This document shows, one piece after another, positions 6,515-12,882 of a DNA stretch of 13,648 nucleotides. The translations under genes and the position numbers were made by a program. Position 1 is the first letter of the stretch. The number at the start of each line of letters is the position of its first letter. The stretch is from JAHBVL01 sp963712055 (GTDB lineage: Bacteria; Chloroflexota; Chloroflexia; Thermomicrobiales; UBA6265), in contig CAVQGN010000006.1 in NCBI GenBank assembly GCA_963712055.1, positions 1-13,648 on the forward strand, given 5' to 3'. Below the pieces are notes generated by a model that saw only the letters and a program-made list of their open reading frames with translations, made no database searches and had not been told where the DNA came from.

Positions 6515-7614
6515 TCGATCGCGTCGCCACACGGCTCACACCGGCGCCACTTGTTTCGAGTCTCCTCGCCATCCTGGCCGCGTTTCTGATCGGCGGCCTT
6601 TTCCTCGAAGCCACTGGCAAGGACGCCCTGGAGGCTTACCGGATCCTGTTCGAACGGGGATTGTTCGACCGGGATGGTCTGACCGAAACCTTCAAAAAGA
6701 TGGCGCCGCTCCTGATCATCTCCAGCGGTCTGTTGATCGCGCTGAAAGCTGGGGTCTGGAATATCGGCATCGACGGACAGTTCCTGATCGGAGCCCTCTT
6801 TTCTGCGGTCACCGGCGCCGCGTTGGTTGGCGATGTCCCTGACTGGTTGATGTGGCTGATCGCTGGCGCGGCCGGTTTCGCCGGGGGTCTGCTCTGGGCG
6901 ACCATACCAGCACTTCTTCGCGTCCGTTTCAATCTGAACGAGATCATCACAACCCTCATGATGAATTACGTCGCGTTCAATGTCACCTCGTGGCTGGTCA
7001 AGGGACCGGTCGGCGATCCGGAGGTGGTTGCGCCGCAGACCCGCGTCATTCCCCGCGCCGATCGCTTGCCGAACATTCCCGGTACTGAGGTTCACATCGG
7101 ATTGCTGGTCGGCTTCCTGTGTATCGTATTGGTCGCGATCCTCTTCCGCAACACCTTGCCCGGGTTCATGCTCGAGGTCATGGGCCGGAATCGTCGCGCC
7201 GCCATCCATGCCGGGATGCCGGTCGCGCTGCTGATCACAGTCGCGCTCTTGCTCAGCGGGGGGCTAGCTGGACTGGCGGGAGCCAACGATGTCCTCGGTG
7301 TTCAGGGACTGTTCAAAGGAAACTGGAACCCTGCCTATGGGTTCACAGCGTTTGCGCTCGTCTATCTGGCACGGTTGAACAGTCTCCTGATCGTGCCGTT
7401 CGCGTTCTTCTTTTCCTTCTTATTGGTCGGCGGCGAATCGATGCCGCGTCGGGCCGATATCCCCACCTATTTCATCGAGATGCTCGAGGGGCTGATGCTC
7501 CTCTGTTTCGCGGTCGCGGTCTATCTCGAACGTCGCTGGACACTCACCCGTTTCCGCCAGAACCCGGCGGCATCCGAGGCGACCCAGTCACTCGCAGTGA
7601 GCGCGGAGTCATGA
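6511..7614 (+). CDS. Nucleoside/BmpA-type ABC importer, permease 1
   Basis: A 367-residue, very hydrophobic protein with many membrane segments (for example LVSSLLAILAAFLIGGLFL, PLLIISSGLLIALKAGVWNI, LLITVALLLSGGLAGLAGAN). It shows permease-family signatures such as GVWNIGIDGQFLIGALF and NLNEIITTLMMNYVAFN, typical of the BPD_transp_2 permeases that pair with BmpA/PnrA-type substrate-binding proteins (YufP-like). It should form one half of the membrane channel, with permease 2 as partner. Translation is coupled on both sides: ATGA overlap with the ATPase at 6511 and ATGA overlap with permease 2 at 7611. The reading frame is intact. Confidence 0.93.
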   Translation: MIDRVATRLTPAPLVSSLLAILAAFLIGGLFLEATGKDALEAYRILFERGLFDRDGLTETFKKMAPLLIISSGLLIALKAGVWNIGIDGQFLIGALFSAVTGAALVGDVPDWLMWLIAGAAGFAGGLLWATIPALLRVRFNLNEIITTLMMNYVAFNVTSWLVKGPVGDPEVVAPQTRVIPRADRLPNIPGTEVHIGLLVGFLCIVLVAILFRNTLPGFMLEVMGRNRRAAIHAGMPVALLITVALLLSGGLAGLAGANDVLGVQGLFKGNWNPAYGFTAFALVYLARLNSLLIVPFAFFFSFLLVGGESMPRRADIPTYFIEMLEGLMLLCFAVAVYLERRWTLTRFRQNPAASEATQSLAVSAES

Positions 7615-8557
7615 CGATCAACGGGATCGACCTGACCGATTTCCTGACCGCCATGCTCGCGACCGGGATGATGCGGGCGGTGCCACTGGTGGTCACCTCC
7701 TGCGGCGACGCGTTCGCGCAACGGAGCGGCCAACTCAATCTCGGGATCGAAGGGATGATGCTGGCAGGCTGCTTTTTCGGGTTTCATGCCGCTTACCAGA
7801 CCGAAAGCCTGGCCGCCGGCATGGTCGCGGGAACGGCCGCGGGTCTGGCCCTCGCGCTCCTGTTTGGCTTTTTGACGATCCGGTTACGGGTCGACCAGAT
7901 CATCGTCGGTCTGGCGATCACGATCTTCTCGATGGGACTGACCGGCTATCTCTTCCAGGACATCTACGGCGGCCAGAATGTCGCCGCCAACGTCCGCCCC
8001 CGCGAATTCGCCATTCCTCTCCTCCACCGGATTCCGGTCATCGGGCCAGCCCTTTTCGATCAGCAGCTTCTTTTCTATGCCTGCTGGTTGCTCGTCCCGG
8101 TCTGTTCGCCTGGTTGATGTACAAGACCCGGTTCGGGCTGAACGTCCGCGCGGTCGGGGAAGCCCCCTTTGCCGCCGACGCCGCCGGGGTCGATGTCGCC
8201 CGGGTCCGCTTGCTGGCGATAGCGCTCGCCGGGATGACAGCGGGATTCGCGGGCGCATTCTTGTCCGTTGCCGATCTGCGCATCTTTACGATCGGGATGA
8301 CCGTCGGGCAGGGATTCATCGCATTGGCGATCACCATGCTCGGCGGCTGGAACCCGTGGCGGATCGCGGTCGGCGCGATCCTGTTCGGGATGCTCAACGC
8401 CCTCGGCGACAGTCTCCAGATCATCGGCGTCGATATCCGCACCGAATTCATCGGCATGCTTCCATATATAGGGATCATGCTCGCCATGGTCCTGATGGCC
8501 CGCCGCACCACCCTCCCCGCCGCCCTCGGGGTTCCCTACTGGCGGGGGCGACGGTGA
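7611..8557 (+). pseudogene. Nucleoside/BmpA-type ABC importer, permease 2, frameshifted near 8102
   Basis: The frame starting at ATG 7611 (MTINGIDLTDFLTAMLATGM, then SGQLNLGIEGMMLAGCFF and LRVDQIIVGLAI) matches the YufQ-like second permease but ends early at 8117 after YACWLLVPV. The rest of the protein continues in another frame from about 8102: LFAWLMYKTRFGLNVRAVGE, then LAGMTAGFAGAFLSV, ending at 8557. Adding one C at 8102 (GTCTG read as GTCCTG) joins the halves into a protein of about 315 residues, the expected length. No slippery site or stem-loop typical of programmed frameshifting is evident, so this is a one-base deletion or a sequencing error. If real, the importer is probably non-functional. 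The array of 150-bp repeats starts 8 nt after its stop. Confidence 0.88.
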
Positions 8558-8574
8558 TGCTTGACGTGCCTACT

Positions 8575-8724
8575 TCGCCCCCGACTGAAGTCGAGGGCTG
8601 ACGGTCCAAATCCCTACGGGATACCCATCACCCCCAAACAGCGTCCCCGCAGGGACAAGAGCCCGTCAGCGCTGGAATTCATTCCGGCGCGTTCGGCGGC
8701 GCGAACTGAAACCGTGCCTCTACC
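8575..8724 (+). repeat. Repeat unit 1, foldable into a chain of hairpins
   Basis: Four palindromes are visible. First, CCCCCGAC-TGAA-GTCGAGGG (8578-8597, one mismatch). Second, ATCCC-TAC-GGGAT (8610-8622). Third, GTCCC-CGCA-GGGAC (8643-8656). Fourth, GCGCTGGAAT-TC-ATTCCGGCGC (8669-8690, one mismatch). CTGACGG (8598-8604) pairs with CCGTCAG (8663-8669) and encloses the second and third hairpins, giving a three-way-junction shape. Confidence 0.85.
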
Positions 8725-8874
8725 TCGCCCCCGACTAAAGTCGAGGGCTGACGGTCCAAATCCCTCCGGGATACCCATCACCCCCAAACAGCGTCCCCGC
8801 AGGGACAAGAGCCCGTCAGCGCTGGGTTTCATTCCGGCGCGTTCGGCGGCGCGAACTGAAACCGTGCCTCTACC
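8725..8874 (+). repeat. Repeat unit 2
   Basis: Nearly identical to unit 1. The changes fall mostly in loops: TGAA becomes TAAA in the first hairpin and TAC becomes TCC in the second. GGAATTC becomes GGGTTTC in the fourth palindrome and weakens that stem. The other stems are unchanged. Confidence 0.9.
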
Positions 8875-8994
8875 TCGCCCCCGACTGAAGTCGAGGGCTG
8901 ACGGTCCAAATCCCTCCGGGATACCCATCACCCCCAAACAGCGTCCCCGCAGGGACAAGAGCCCGTCAGCGCTGGAATTCATTCCGGCGCGTTC
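8875..8994 (+). repeat. Repeat unit 3, truncated at 120 nt
   Basis: It matches unit 1 through GCGCGTTC and then diverges into unique sequence (AACCGGCCCG). All four palindromes are kept; the last 30 nt of the unit are missing. Confidence 0.9.
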
Positions 8995-9089
8995 AACCGG
9001 CCCGATCACCCGACCCAGCTCCTTCCTCTAAGCAACGATTCCTGTAAGATGGTCTCCTACTCGGTTCATCATCCAACCCGGAGCACTCC
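8995..9089 (+). other. Leader region of the hsd locus
   Basis: 95 nt between the repeat array and hsdM; the promoter of the hsd genes should be here or inside the array. TGTAAGAT (9045-9052) is a loose -10-like match without a clear -35. GGAG at 9080-9083 is 6 nt before the hsdM ATG and is a good ribosome binding site. Confidence 0.4.
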
Positions 9090-11135
9090 ATGGATTCGGC
9101 TCAGCATTCGCAACTCGTCAGTTTCATCTGGGGGATCGCCGACGACGTTCTTCGCGATGTCTATGTGCGCTCGAAATACCGCGATGTCATCTTGCCGATG
9201 GTCGTCATCCGGCGCCTCGACACCCTCCTCGAACCGACCAAACCCGCCGTGCTCGAGCAAAACGCCCGCCTCGACGCAGCCGGAATCATCAACAAGGACG
9301 CTGCTCTCCGCCAAGCCGCCGGCCAGTCCTTCTACAACACGTCGGCGTTCACGATGAAGTCATTGATGAACACCCCCAGTCAATTGGAGCCGAATTTTCG
9401 CGCCTACCTGGACGGGTTTTCTCCCAACGTGCAGGAAATCCTGGAGAAATTCGAGTTCCGGAACCAGATTCCCCGTCTCACCCAGCACGATGTACTCGGC
9501 AACCTGATCGAGAAGTTTCTCGATTCGCGGATCAATCTCGGACCCAAACCGGTCCTCGACGCCAACGGACAGGTCCGACTGGCCGCGCTCGACAACCATT
9601 CCATGGGCACGATCTTCGAGGAACTGATCCGCCGTTTCAACGAAGAAAACAACGAAGAAGCGGGCGAACACTTCACCCCGCGCGATGTCGTCCAGCTGAT
9701 GGCGAAACTGATCTTCATGCCGATCGCCGAGGAGATCGAATCAGGAACCTATCTCGTCTACGACGGCGCATGCGGAACGGGCGGGATGCTGACCGTCGCC
9801 GAGGAAACCCTCGACCAGCTCGCCAAGGCGCATGGCAAAGCAGTGTCGAGCCATCTCTACGGCCAGGAGGTCAACTCCGAGACCTATGCCATCACCACCG
9901 CCGATCTCCTGCTGAAAGGAGAAGGCGCCGAAGCAGACAACATCAAGTATGGCTCGACCCTCTCCGCCGATGCCTTTCCCGGTCGCGAGTTCGACTTCAT
10001 GCTCTCCAATCCGCCCTATGGCAAAAGCTGGTCGGGCGATCTCGACAAACTCGGTGGGAAAAAAGGGATTCAGGACCCCCGTTTCGTGGTCGCTCATGGC
10101 GACAACCCGGAGATGAACCTGATCACCCGGACCAGCGACGGTCAGCTGATGTTCCTGGTCAACAAACTCCACAAGATGAAGCAAGACACTCCGCTTGGCA
10201 GCCGGATCGCCGAGGTCCACAACGGCTCCGCCCTTTTCACCGGTGATGCCGGTCAGGGCGAAAGCAATATCCGCCGCTGGATCATCGAAAACGACTGGCT
10301 CGAAGCAATCGTCGCGCTACCCTTGAACATGTTCTACAACACCGGGATCGCCACCTATGTCTGGATCCTCACCAATCGCAAACCGGAGCATCGCCAGGGC
10401 AAGGTCCAGCTGATCGATGCGACCAGGTGGTTCCGCCCTTTGCGCAAGAACCTCGGCAAAAAGAACTGCGAACTCGGTCCGGATGACATCGACCGCATCG
10501 TCCAGACCTATCTCGCCTTCGAGGAAACCGACGAAAGCAAGATCTTCCCCAACCAGCAATTCGGCTACTGGAAAGTCACGGTCGACCGTCCGCTAATGCT
10601 TCCAGACATCGACCCAACCCGCGCCTACTCCACCAAAGAAATCAAGGCCCTTAAAGCAGATTGTCATTCTGAGCGCAGCGGAGAATCTCTCGCAGCAGCA
10701 ACCCCCCGTCGTTCTGAGGATCCGCATCCTGACCACTGTCATTCTGATCCCATCCCCTGTCATTCTGAGCGCAGCGAAGAATCTCCTTCCGCAGAAGCCC
10801 ATACCAGTAATTCGCAAGATCTATCAGATCGGCATCGAACCCGACCCCCTCCACGGCCTCTTCGAACGCGACATCAACGGCAAGCGCCTCGTCGTCGAAT
10901 ACGAACCCGACACCGACCTGCGCGACACAGAACAGATCCCCCTCCTCGAACCGGACGGCATCGCCGGCTTCATCGAACGCGAAGTCTGGCCCCATGTCCC
11001 CGACGCCTGGGTCGACGCCAGCAAAACCCAGATCGGCTACGAGATCTCCTTCACCCGCTATTTCTACAAACCGACACCGATGCGAACACTGGAGGAAATC
11101 CGGGCCGACATTCTGGCGCTGGAACAGGAAACTGA
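9090..11135 (+). CDS. hsdM: Type I restriction-modification DNA methyltransferase subunit HsdM, C-terminus out of frame
   Basis: The gene encodes the N6-adenine methyltransferase subunit of a type I R-M system. About 523 residues are normal HsdM: an N-terminal domain (FIWGIADDVLRDVYVRSKYR), AdoMet motif I YDGACGTGGML (about 225-235), and catalytic motif IV NPPYGKSW (about 307-314). Also present are FNEENNEEAGEHFTPRDVV before motif I and LPLNMFYNTGIATYVWILTNR after motif IV. After YSTKEIKALKAD (about 10662) the frame runs into a repeat insertion (CHSERSGES...CHSERSEES) and then an Arg/Pro-rich shadow sequence to a stop at 11135. The true C-terminus lies one frame over at 10807-11163. ATG 9090 has GGAG 6 nt upstream. 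As written, the methylase core is present, but the conserved C-terminal part, likely needed for complex assembly, would be lost. Confidence 0.93.
   Translation: MDSAQHSQLVSFIWGIADDVLRDVYVRSKYRDVILPMVVIRRLDTLLEPTKPAVLEQNARLDAAGIINKDAALRQAAGQSFYNTSAFTMKSLMNTPSQLEPNFRAYLDGFSPNVQEILEKFEFRNQIPRLTQHDVLGNLIEKFLDSRINLGPKPVLDANGQVRLAALDNHSMGTIFEELIRRFNEENNEEAGEHFTPRDVVQLMAKLIFMPIAEEIESGTYLVYDGACGTGGMLTVAEETLDQLAKAHGKAVSSHLYGQEVNSETYAITTADLLLKGEGAEADNIKYGSTLSADAFPGREFDFMLSNPPYGKSWSGDLDKLGGKKGIQDPRFVVAHGDNPEMNLITRTSDGQLMFLVNKLHKMKQDTPLGSRIAEVHNGSALFTGDAGQGESNIRRWIIENDWLEAIVALPLNMFYNTGIATYVWILTNRKPEHRQGKVQLIDATRWFRPLRKNLGKKNCELGPDDIDRIVQTYLAFEETDESKIFPNQQFGYWKVTVDRPLMLPDIDPTRAYSTKEIKALKADCHSERSGESLAAATPRRSEDPHPDHCHSDPIPCHSERSEESPSAEAHTSNSQDLSDRHRTRPPPRPLRTRHQRQAPRRRIRTRHRPARHRTDPPPRTGRHRRLHRTRSLAPCPRRLGRRQQNPDRLRDLLHPLFLQTDTDANTGGNPGRHSGAGTGN
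10663..10800 (+). repeat. Dispersed TCATTCTGAGCGCAGCGAAGAATCT-type repeat inserted in hsdM
   Basis: Four GTCRTTCTGA motifs begin at 10663, 10708, 10738 and 10759. The first and last continue as near-identical GAGCGCAGCG-R-AGAATCTC, with ATTCT and AGAAT as inverted ends. In translation it gives HSERSEES or VILSAAKNL, depending on frame; both peptides commonly appear as artefacts of this dispersed repeat in several bacterial phyla. It lies exactly where HsdM homologues continue from KEIKAL into the xxVIxKI segment. GCAGA occurs on both sides (10656 and 10791), 135 nt apart. A C6 run (10702-10707) lies inside. Confidence 0.85.
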
Positions 11136-11163
11136 GGGGTTGTTGATGGAGATTGTGAGATGA
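10807..11163 (+). pseudogene. hsdM: HsdM C-terminal segment, displaced by one frame
   Basis: This frame encodes about 118 residues of a classical HsdM C-terminus: VIRKIYQIGIEPDPLHGLFE, then VEYEPDTDLRDTEQIPLLE, FIEREVWPHVPDAW, KTQIGYEISFTRYFYKP and LRTLEEIRADILALEQE, ending IVR at TGA 11161-11163. It has no start of its own and would need the upstream frame to lose one base. This frame is also open back through the repeat, so removing one C from the C6 run at 10702 would restore a full-length HsdM carrying roughly 50 extra residues. The stop overlaps the next gene's ATG (ATGA at 11160), which shows the original operon junction is intact. Confidence 0.88.
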
Positions 11164-12254
11164 CAGAAGCCAATGACTTGGCGGAGTCGATCGCCGACAG
11201 GGTGAAGGATTACCGATCCGACGAGATTAGGCCAATTCAGCCTTCAGATGTGATGAGATGGGTTGCACAGTTCGAATTGGACGATCCGACTGAGTTCTTG
11301 GCAGAGATTGATCACATCTTCTCGACCACGTACATCTCGAAGGATGGTACTCTGGAGTTCTTGGAATCCCTTGCTACATACGAAAACTTGACGGGTGCTG
11401 ATCCCTCAAGTTTCTGGCGAAAGTGCTCGCTGCTCGATATTCAGGCACGAGGTAACAGCCAAGCAGAACTCTTAGCGCTGTTTGACAACGTACTAATAAA
11501 GAATTTCGGAATCGACCGATCGGATTGCATGGGTAACTCCGCTTTCGTCTACATAGATGATGGCATTTTCAGCGGCGGACACGCCATATCTGATTTGGAA
11601 AAGTGGATATCTTCATTTGCTGCAATGGATTCACGGATTGTGATCGTCACGATCGGTAGCCACTCACTCGGCGAGTATTGGGTGCGAAAGCGTCTAGAGG
11701 AGCTAGCCGCAAGTGTCGGAAAAAACACCAAAGTCGAGTTTCTCCAGGCGCTCTATTTTGAGAATCGGAAGGGAGAGCGCGACCGGTCCGATGTTCTTTG
11801 GCCGACGACGATCCCTGATGCATCTATCGTTTCTGACTATTTGGCATTGCCACACCTCTATCCTTTCATTGCGAGAAGCTCAATATCCAGCAGGCAATCC
11901 GCTGTTTTTTCAAGCGAAAGCGCTAGAAGTCTCGTTGAACAGCAAATGACAATCGCTGGTTGTCAGATACGAAAGAGACATAGCGATTCCGGTGGCGATT
12001 TAAGAGAATTCTGGCGGCCGCTGGGGTTCAGCAATTTTGGACTGGGTTTCGGAAGCATGTTTGTAACTTACCGGAATTGCCCAAACAACTGTCCGTTGGC
12101 GCTTTGGTGGGGAAACCGAGCTCCACACTCGCCGATCTGGTATCCACTATTTGAGCGAAAGACCAACAATACAAACGCCAGCCAAAGAACGGGTCTTGAG
12201 AAGAACGAGGAAGTGGAGGAGGATTCCGTTGGATTCGACGACCAGCCTTTCTGA
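11160..12254 (+). CDS. Phosphoribosyltransferase-like protein embedded in the hsd locus
   Basis: A 364-residue protein with a type I PRTase PRPP-loop motif, FVYIDDGIFSGG (residues 129-140: hydrophobic run, two acids, Gly, then SGG), followed by a helix and IVIVTIGSHS. C-terminal hallmarks are YRNCPNNCPLALWWG (304-318) and WYPLFER (327-333). The tail (338-364) is polar and acidic. It resembles the PRTase-like family linked to prokaryotic conflict systems (PRTase-CE, from memory, not checked). Type I PRTases use PRPP to make or break a base-ribose bond; the substrate here is unknown. Its ATG overlaps the hsdM stop (ATGA), with GGAG about 8 nt upstream, and its 3' end overlaps the NADAR start by 26 nt. 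It is visibly more AT-rich than hsdM, suggesting separate acquisition. Confidence 0.8.
   Translation: MTEANDLAESIADRVKDYRSDEIRPIQPSDVMRWVAQFELDDPTEFLAEIDHIFSTTYISKDGTLEFLESLATYENLTGADPSSFWRKCSLLDIQARGNSQAELLALFDNVLIKNFGIDRSDCMGNSAFVYIDDGIFSGGHAISDLEKWISSFAAMDSRIVIVTIGSHSLGEYWVRKRLEELAASVGKNTKVEFLQALYFENRKGERDRSDVLWPTTIPDASIVSDYLALPHLYPFIARSSISSRQSAVFSSESARSLVEQQMTIAGCQIRKRHSDSGGDLREFWRPLGFSNFGLGFGSMFVTYRNCPNNCPLALWWGNRAPHSPIWYPLFERKTNNTNASQRTGLEKNEEVEEDSVGFDDQPF
12217..12222 (+). promoter_or_regulatory. Ribosome binding site fixing the NADAR start
   Basis: AGGAGG lies 6 nt before TTG 12229, inside the end of the PRTase-like gene. It supports the TTG as the NADAR start, since the only other nearby in-frame choice, GTG 12304, has no such site and would cut off the first conserved strand. 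Confidence 0.65.
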
Positions 12255-12882
12255 TCAAGAGAATAGGGCTGGGTTTCGCGTATACGTCCGGGCTGAATGT
12301 GCGGTGTTTCGCAGGACTCAAGAAGAGTTCGGTGGACTTTCCAACATGGCCGCTGGCTTTCCGGTCATCGTCAACGGGGTGGCCATCCGTACTTCCGAAG
12401 CCTTGTACCAGGCCTGCCGCTTCCCTGATCTTCCAGAAGTTCAAAAAGAGATCATTGAGCAGAAGAGCCCGATGACTGCCAAGATGGTGTCGAAGCCTCA
12501 TCGAGATCGAACCCGTTCAGATTGGAACTCCATCCGGGTCAACGTCATGCGGTGGTGCCTGCGGGTGAAGCTGGTCCAGAACTGGGATTCGTTTGCAGAA
12601 TTGCTCATCAGCACAGGTGATCGGCCAATTGTTGAGAATTCCCGGAAAGACGACTTCTGGGGCGCAAAACCGGTCTCCGATGATCTGCTGATTGGACGAA
12701 ACGTCCTCGGGCGACTTCTTATGGAGTTGCGAGAAGAGATCAAAGAATCCAACGCTTCATGGACGGAGTTGCAGGCACCAGAGATTCAGAATTTCAGATT
12801 GCTTACTCAGCCCATTTGTACGATTCGACCCGTTCACGAACGACCGGTGCGCGCGGTCGCTGAAGCCGGAGGAGGCTACGCT
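12229..12882 (+). CDS. NADAR-domain (YbiA/DUF1768-like) protein, reads on into HsdS
   Basis: From TTG 12229 the frame gives a NADAR domain. Motifs are EEFGGLSNMAAGFPVIVNG (32-50, usual GxFSNF), SEALYQACRF (56-65), SPMTAKM (80-86), NVMRWCLRVKLVQNW (105-119), TGDRPIVENSRKDDFWG (129-145) and GRNVLGRLLMELR (156-168). NADAR proteins belong to the ADP-ribose-related hydrolase superfamily; members cleave N-glycosidic bonds in riboflavin intermediates or remove ADP-ribose from guanine in nucleic acid. Tested substrates of this subgroup are not known to me. No stop codon follows: the same frame continues past residue 218 into HsdS. It overlaps the PRTase-like gene by 26 nt, so both are likely translated together. 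An alternative C-terminus in another frame ends at TGA 12884-12886. Confidence 0.82.
12868..12875 (+). promoter_or_regulatory. Strong internal ribosome binding site before a possible HsdS start
   Basis: GGAGGAGG followed by 7 nt and then GTG 12883. The GTG overlaps a TGA in another frame (GTGA at 12883-12886), the usual form of a coupled gene junction in this operon. It could allow separate HsdS synthesis even though NADAR and HsdS share an open frame; it also encodes a Gly-Gly-Gly in the fused reading. Confidence 0.5.

Larger units (their letters stand above)
8565..8994. repeat. Tandem array of 150-bp palindrome-rich units (2.8 copies)
   Basis: Three units with an exact period of 150 nt begin at 8575, 8725 and 8875; the third stops at 8994. 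The units differ at only a few positions (for example 8587 G / 8737 A / 8887 G, and 8616 A / 8766 C / 8916 C), so duplication is recent. There are no unique spacers, so it is not a CRISPR array. Because 150 is a multiple of three, the array gives long spurious open frames on both strands. It fills the gap between the ABC operon and hsdM and could act as a terminator, mRNA stabiliser or recombination site. Confidence 0.93.

Noticed and set aside
5519..7209. Long minus-strand open frames opposite the ABC transporter genes
   Set aside because: They are shadows of strongly supported plus-strand genes. Their translations lack domain motifs and have skewed composition.
8096..8120. Programmed frameshift joining the two halves of permease 2
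   Set aside because: No slippery heptamer or downstream pseudoknot is evident, membrane permeases of this family are not known to use frameshifting, and one missing C fully explains the break.
8575..8994. CRISPR array
   Set aside because: The whole 150-nt period is repeated, with no short repeats separated by unique spacers and no cas genes nearby.
8561..9031. Open frames on both strands across the 150-bp repeats (156 and 131 codons)
   Set aside because: The period is a multiple of three, so any stop-free frame in one unit stays open through all. There is no ribosome binding site, and both predicted proteins are simple threefold copies of palindrome-derived sequence.
10651..10817. Repeat-derived peptides (HSERSEES, VILSAAKNL) as real protein domains
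   Set aside because: These peptides come from translating a dispersed nucleotide repeat in different frames and appear in unrelated proteins; they are not a functional HsdM segment.
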